A DNA stretch of 41,618 nucleotides from Halegenticoccus soli (GTDB taxonomy: Archaea > Halobacteriota > Halobacteria > Halobacteriales > Haloferacaceae). The notes beneath the pieces were generated by a model. That model was not told the DNA's origin, made no database searches, and saw nothing but the letters and a program-made list of their open reading frames with translations. The position numbers and the translations under genes are program-made. Location: NCBI RefSeq assembly GCF_002844195.1, contig NZ_PEND01000014.1, positions 1 through 41,618 on the forward strand, read 5' to 3'. Each line of letters opens with the position of its first letter. The first letter of the stretch is position 1. Positions 41,458 to 41,618 of the stretch are shown in pieces.

Positions 41458-41618
41458 TTACGATCTCGACGGGGGCGCTTTCGCGCCGTCTCGCTCGGCT
41501 TTGAGTTCGGCGGCGAGGTCGCGGGCGGCGCGGCGGACCGCCTCGTCGCTCTCTGTCTCTGGTTCCCACCCGAGCGCCGCCAGTTTCTCGATCGACAGCC
41601 GCATTTTCGGCACGTCGC
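41458..41618 (-). CDS. C-terminal end of an NAD-dependent epimerase/dehydratase (partial)
   Basis: The minus-strand frame from the window edge reads DVPKMRLSIEKLAALGWEPE, then SDEAVRRAARDLAAEL and a charged tail to TAA (41458-41460). GDVPKMxLxxxKLxALGWxPxxSxxEAVRxA is the usual end of haloarchaeal UDP-sugar epimerases/dehydratases of the extended SDR family. The start and the catalytic part are outside the window. Confidence 0.75.
   Translation of the reverse strand, partial: DVPKMRLSIEKLAALGWEPETESDEAVRRAARDLAAELKAERDGAKAPPSRS

Noticed and set aside
1-41618. tRNA or rRNA genes
   Set aside because: No cloverleaf with a GGTTCGAATCC-type T-arm or conserved rRNA segment was recognised by eye; a covariance-model scan would be needed to exclude them.

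Overview
The window is haloarchaeal DNA. The evidence is high G+C coding sequence with acidic proteins, several Tat (twin-arginine) leaders on secreted proteins, a HalX-type response regulator, FilR1-type winged-helix regulators, an RdfA/Sph pair, an Orc1/Cdc6 gene beside a cluster of origin recognition boxes, and IS200/IS605-type hairpin ends typical of halophilic archaea. The species cannot be named from this sequence.

Layout. 1-2800 is a scarred zone: the tail of a winged-helix regulator, a decayed IS200-type TnpA cut by an IS5-like element (698-1732), a Tat-exported protein resembling the 'IDIKPGS' domain, and a broken small membrane gene. 3000-9000 holds two DoxX/FilR1 modules. In the first, DoxX (minus) faces a tightly overlapping FilR1-response regulator-histidine kinase operon. 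The second, DoxX-FilR1, is clearly AT-richer and looks acquired. 9249-14021 is one 1590-residue Tat-exported protein made of three two-cupredoxin units (multicopper oxidase type) plus an FG-GAP-like tail. Its signal region recurs as an orphan relic at 16017-16202, just before an ATP-grasp ligase.

17600-27450 is mostly ordinary chromosome. It holds a divergent pair of a CAAC membrane protein and a CPSC thioredoxin-fold lipoprotein, a Tat-exported M14-like zinc peptidase with a PKD domain, a gamma-carbonic-anhydrase-like protein, a PIN-domain RNA-ligase partner, a zinc alcohol dehydrogenase and an ATP-dependent RNA ligase. These are followed by a site-2 protease relic, a frameshifted TnpB relic between two hairpin ends, and a UspA protein. 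27728-30445 is the rdfA-sph cell-shape operon.

30711-38608 includes a HTH protein, an inositol-monophosphatase-family enzyme, a replication origin (about 33319-34059) with six boxes in both orientations around an AT-rich core, the orc1 gene, and a TrkA-N/antiporter operon. The last part holds a small coiled-coil protein, a dehydrogenase tail relic, a Tat-exported protein with five 58-residue Gln/Asn-rich repeats resembling a curli-like fibre subunit (39415-41043), and the end of an NAD-dependent epimerase.

The most interesting candidates for something new are the Gln/Asn repeat protein, the three-unit multicopper oxidase with its predicted single active centre and its orphan leader relic, and the origin carrying a solo transposon end. 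All functions are inferred by reading the sequence; no database search was run.
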